A stretch of DNA of 5,806 nt from Candidatus Gastranaerophilales bacterium (GTDB lineage: Bacteria; Cyanobacteriota; Vampirovibrionia; Gastranaerophilales; Gastranaerophilaceae): assembly GCA_905235825.1 (NCBI GenBank), contig CAJONH010000273.1, forward strand, positions 1-5,806, given 5' to 3'. Made by a program: the position numbers and the translations under genes. Numbering within the stretch: the first letter of the stretch is position 1; the number at the start of each line of letters is the position of its first letter. Of this stretch, positions 5,801 to 5,806 are shown piece by piece. The notes under the pieces are model-generated. The model had not been told where the DNA came from. It searched no databases and saw nothing but the letters and a program-made list of their open reading frames with translations.

Positions 5801-5806
5801 TGATTA

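Noticed and set aside
1..5806. CRISPR array, tRNA, rRNA or insertion sequence
   Set aside because: I saw no regular spaced repeats, no tRNA- or rRNA-like stretches and no transposase reading frame on either strand.

Overview
This AT-rich window (roughly 30% GC by eye) holds two divergent gene groups. The sequence suggests a low-GC, probably anaerobic or host-associated bacterium that builds surface polysaccharide. The species or phylum cannot be fixed from this sequence. The standard genetic code fits, and most genes have clear Shine-Dalgarno (SD) sites.

Minus-strand group (2861 down to 1): a family 2 membrane glycosyltransferase, then rfbF (glucose-1-phosphate cytidylyltransferase), then rfbG (CDP-glucose 4,6-dehydratase). 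rfbG overlaps rfbF by 8 bp and has no stop codon before the window edge. The last two genes make CDP-4-keto-6-deoxyglucose, the entry point to CDP-linked (di)deoxysugars of O-antigen or capsule. The glycosyltransferase probably acts in the same surface-glycan pathway.

Intergenic region (2862-3157): a near-consensus sigma-70 type promoter faces right (2979-3007), with a leader of about 145 nt that carries short repeats. A weaker -10 faces left.

Plus-strand group (3158-5651): a TupA-like ATP-grasp protein, a 105-residue protein with eight cysteines and an acidic N-terminus (4127-4444), and a 381-residue cysteine-rich protein resembling the U32 'peptidase' / UbiV-type iron-sulfur family (4506-5651). 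Spacing is 30 and 61 bp, so they are probably one operon. A small protein with an acidic leader-like half and a Cys/Trp-rich half, between an ATP-dependent ligase-fold enzyme and a probable Fe-S enzyme, is what a ribosomally made, modified peptide (RiPP) cassette would look like. I do not recognise this combination as a described class. It is the most interesting element here, but the RiPP reading is inference. The ATP-grasp gene could instead belong to the glycan locus, since TupA-like proteins are common there.

The last 155 bp (5652-5806) have no convincing gene. They contain a GC-rich inverted repeat and a possible truncated promoter at the edge.
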